Assembly: GCF_036016195.1 (NCBI RefSeq)
Contig: NZ_JAYWTM010000020.1
Coordinates: forward strand, 1-64,000
Length of the DNA stretch: 64,000 nt
Source: Brenneria populi
GTDB lineage: Bacteria; Pseudomonadota; Gammaproteobacteria; Enterobacterales; Enterobacteriaceae
Direction of reading: 5' to 3'
The position numbers and the translations under genes were made by a program. Below are positions 63,411-64,000 of this stretch, one piece after another (the first letter of the stretch is position 1; each line of letters opens with the position of its first letter). The notes under the pieces are model-generated. The model saw only the letters and a program-made list of their open reading frames with translations, was not told where the DNA came from and did not search any database.

Positions 63411-63479
63411 CTTGATAAATCCTTGATGAAACATCAACGGAATTTCGGCACAAGATTGATTCAATGGCGCCATCTTGAT
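63411..63479 (+). promoter_or_regulatory. Putative regulatory sites upstream of the RND adaptor
   Basis: CTTGAT at 63411-63416 and 63422-63427 (11-bp spacing), then a perfect TTGATG-AAA-CATCAA palindrome at 63423-63437 and a third CTTGAT at 63474-63479. Tandem hexamers 11 bp apart are the normal binding pattern of OmpR-type regulators. Confidence 0.5.
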
Positions 63480-63493
63480 CCAGGGGAAGCACC

Positions 63494-64000
63494 ATGTCAG
63501 AAAACCTTATCACCTATGCGCGTCACGCGCTGCGCCGGATAGTCGCTCCTCGCCGCCCGCGGATACCGCCGCTTCGGCCGCTGTTATATCTGATGCCGCT
63601 GCTTATCGCCGGCTGCGAGGACGCCCTCCCGCCCCAAAGTGTGGCGCCCCGACCGGTACGCTACGTCACCGCGCCGCAGCCCTCCAGCGGCGCGGCGCTG
63701 AGCCGGACCAGCGAGATCCGCGCTCATGATGAAATATCTTTGGGTTTCCGGCTCGACGGCAAGCTCCTCGTCCGTACGGCCGACGTGGGCGCTCAGGTCG
63801 TCAAGGGCCAGACGCTGGCCGCGCTGGAGAGCGATACCAGCCGCAATCAGCTCAGCAGCGCGCAGGCCGAGCTGGACAGCGCGCGCGCCGCCGAACGGGT
63901 GGCGAACGTCAACCTGCACCGCCTGCGGTCGCTGATGCCGTCCGGCGCCATCGCCCGCGCGCAGCTCGACAGCGCGACGTCGGACTGGCAGGCGGCGGTA
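63494..64000 (+). CDS. RND efflux periplasmic adaptor (membrane fusion) lipoprotein, partial
   Basis: First 169 codons; it runs off the right edge. Start ATG 63494 with AGGGGAAG upstream. Signal with lipobox LLIAGCED, then the HlyD/AcrA core: the lipoyl-like segment ISLGFRLDGKLLVRTADVGAQVVKGQTLAALES and a coiled-coil hairpin (NQLSSAQAELDSARAAERVANVNLHRL). A long N-terminal extension precedes the lipid-anchored Cys. An RND pump gene is expected to follow outside the window. Confidence 0.9.
   Translation, partial: MSENLITYARHALRRIVAPRRPRIPPLRPLLYLMPLLIAGCEDALPPQSVAPRPVRYVTAPQPSSGAALSRTSEIRAHDEISLGFRLDGKLLVRTADVGAQVVKGQTLAALESDTSRNQLSSAQAELDSARAAERVANVNLHRLRSLMPSGAIARAQLDSATSDWQAAV

Overview
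The window comes from a gamma-proteobacterial chromosome of the order Enterobacterales. The backbone genes are closest to enterobacterial orthologues that I recognise by sequence (ppdAB-ygdB, thyA-lgt, ptsP-rppH, mutH-ygdQ-ygdR-tas, yggN-yggL-trmB, mutY-yggX-mltC, ansP, speC, tRNA-Phe). High GC, an arn operon and the accessory content fit a soft-rot or tree-pathogen lineage (Pectobacteriaceae such as Brenneria, Dickeya or Lonsdalea), but the genus is inference. There is no rRNA and no CRISPR array.

Layout. 1-10.3 kb: conserved housekeeping block, with a DARS2-like cluster of DnaA boxes between rppH and mutH. 10.5-15.0 kb: ketogluconate/gluconate module (MFS transporter, IdnR-like repressor, idnO, idnK) with CRP-like and GntR/IdnR-like operator sequences. 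15.1-24.4 kb: housekeeping block ending in ansP and speC. 25.0-38.4 kb: a genomic island inserted at tRNA-Phe. It starts with a P4-type integrase, has a second tyrosine recombinase and a P4-like antisense-RNA regulatory region, and carries a type I restriction-modification locus in the order hsdR-hsdS-prrC-hsdM, in which prrC encodes a PrrC-type anticodon nuclease, followed by a Fic protein. A near-copy of the tRNA 3' end closes it. 38.4-41.3 kb: AT-rich debris of a second element (truncated integrase, small unknown genes, a Vat/CatB-type acetyltransferase, a ccdAB toxin-antitoxin pair with an altered CcdB C-terminus). 41.5-51.3 kb: a secreted alpha/beta hydrolase and then a nine-gene, tightly packed operon (GntR regulator, sulfonate/nitrate-type ABC importer, MDR oxidoreductase, hotdog thioesterase, glyoxalase-like protein, acyl-CoA ligase, cytoplasmic gamma-glutamyltransferase-like enzyme) that looks like an uncharacterised catabolic pathway. 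51.5-58.9 kb: complete arnBCADTEF operon (lipid A modification with 4-amino-4-deoxy-L-arabinose) with a PmrA-box-like promoter element. 59.1-64.0 kb: MipA/OmpV, a response regulator flanked by two paralogous sensor kinases, and the beginning of an RND efflux adaptor, with shared CTTGAT-type repeats upstream of several of them.

Most distinctive points: the PrrC nuclease embedded in a rearranged hsd locus; the P4-like seqA/B/C RNA architecture left in an island that lacks P4 replication genes; the GGT/CoA-ligase/ABC operon with two matching palindromic operators; and the two-kinase, one-regulator signalling locus. Start sites were moved from the longest frame where homology or a ribosome binding site required it; this is stated in each entry.
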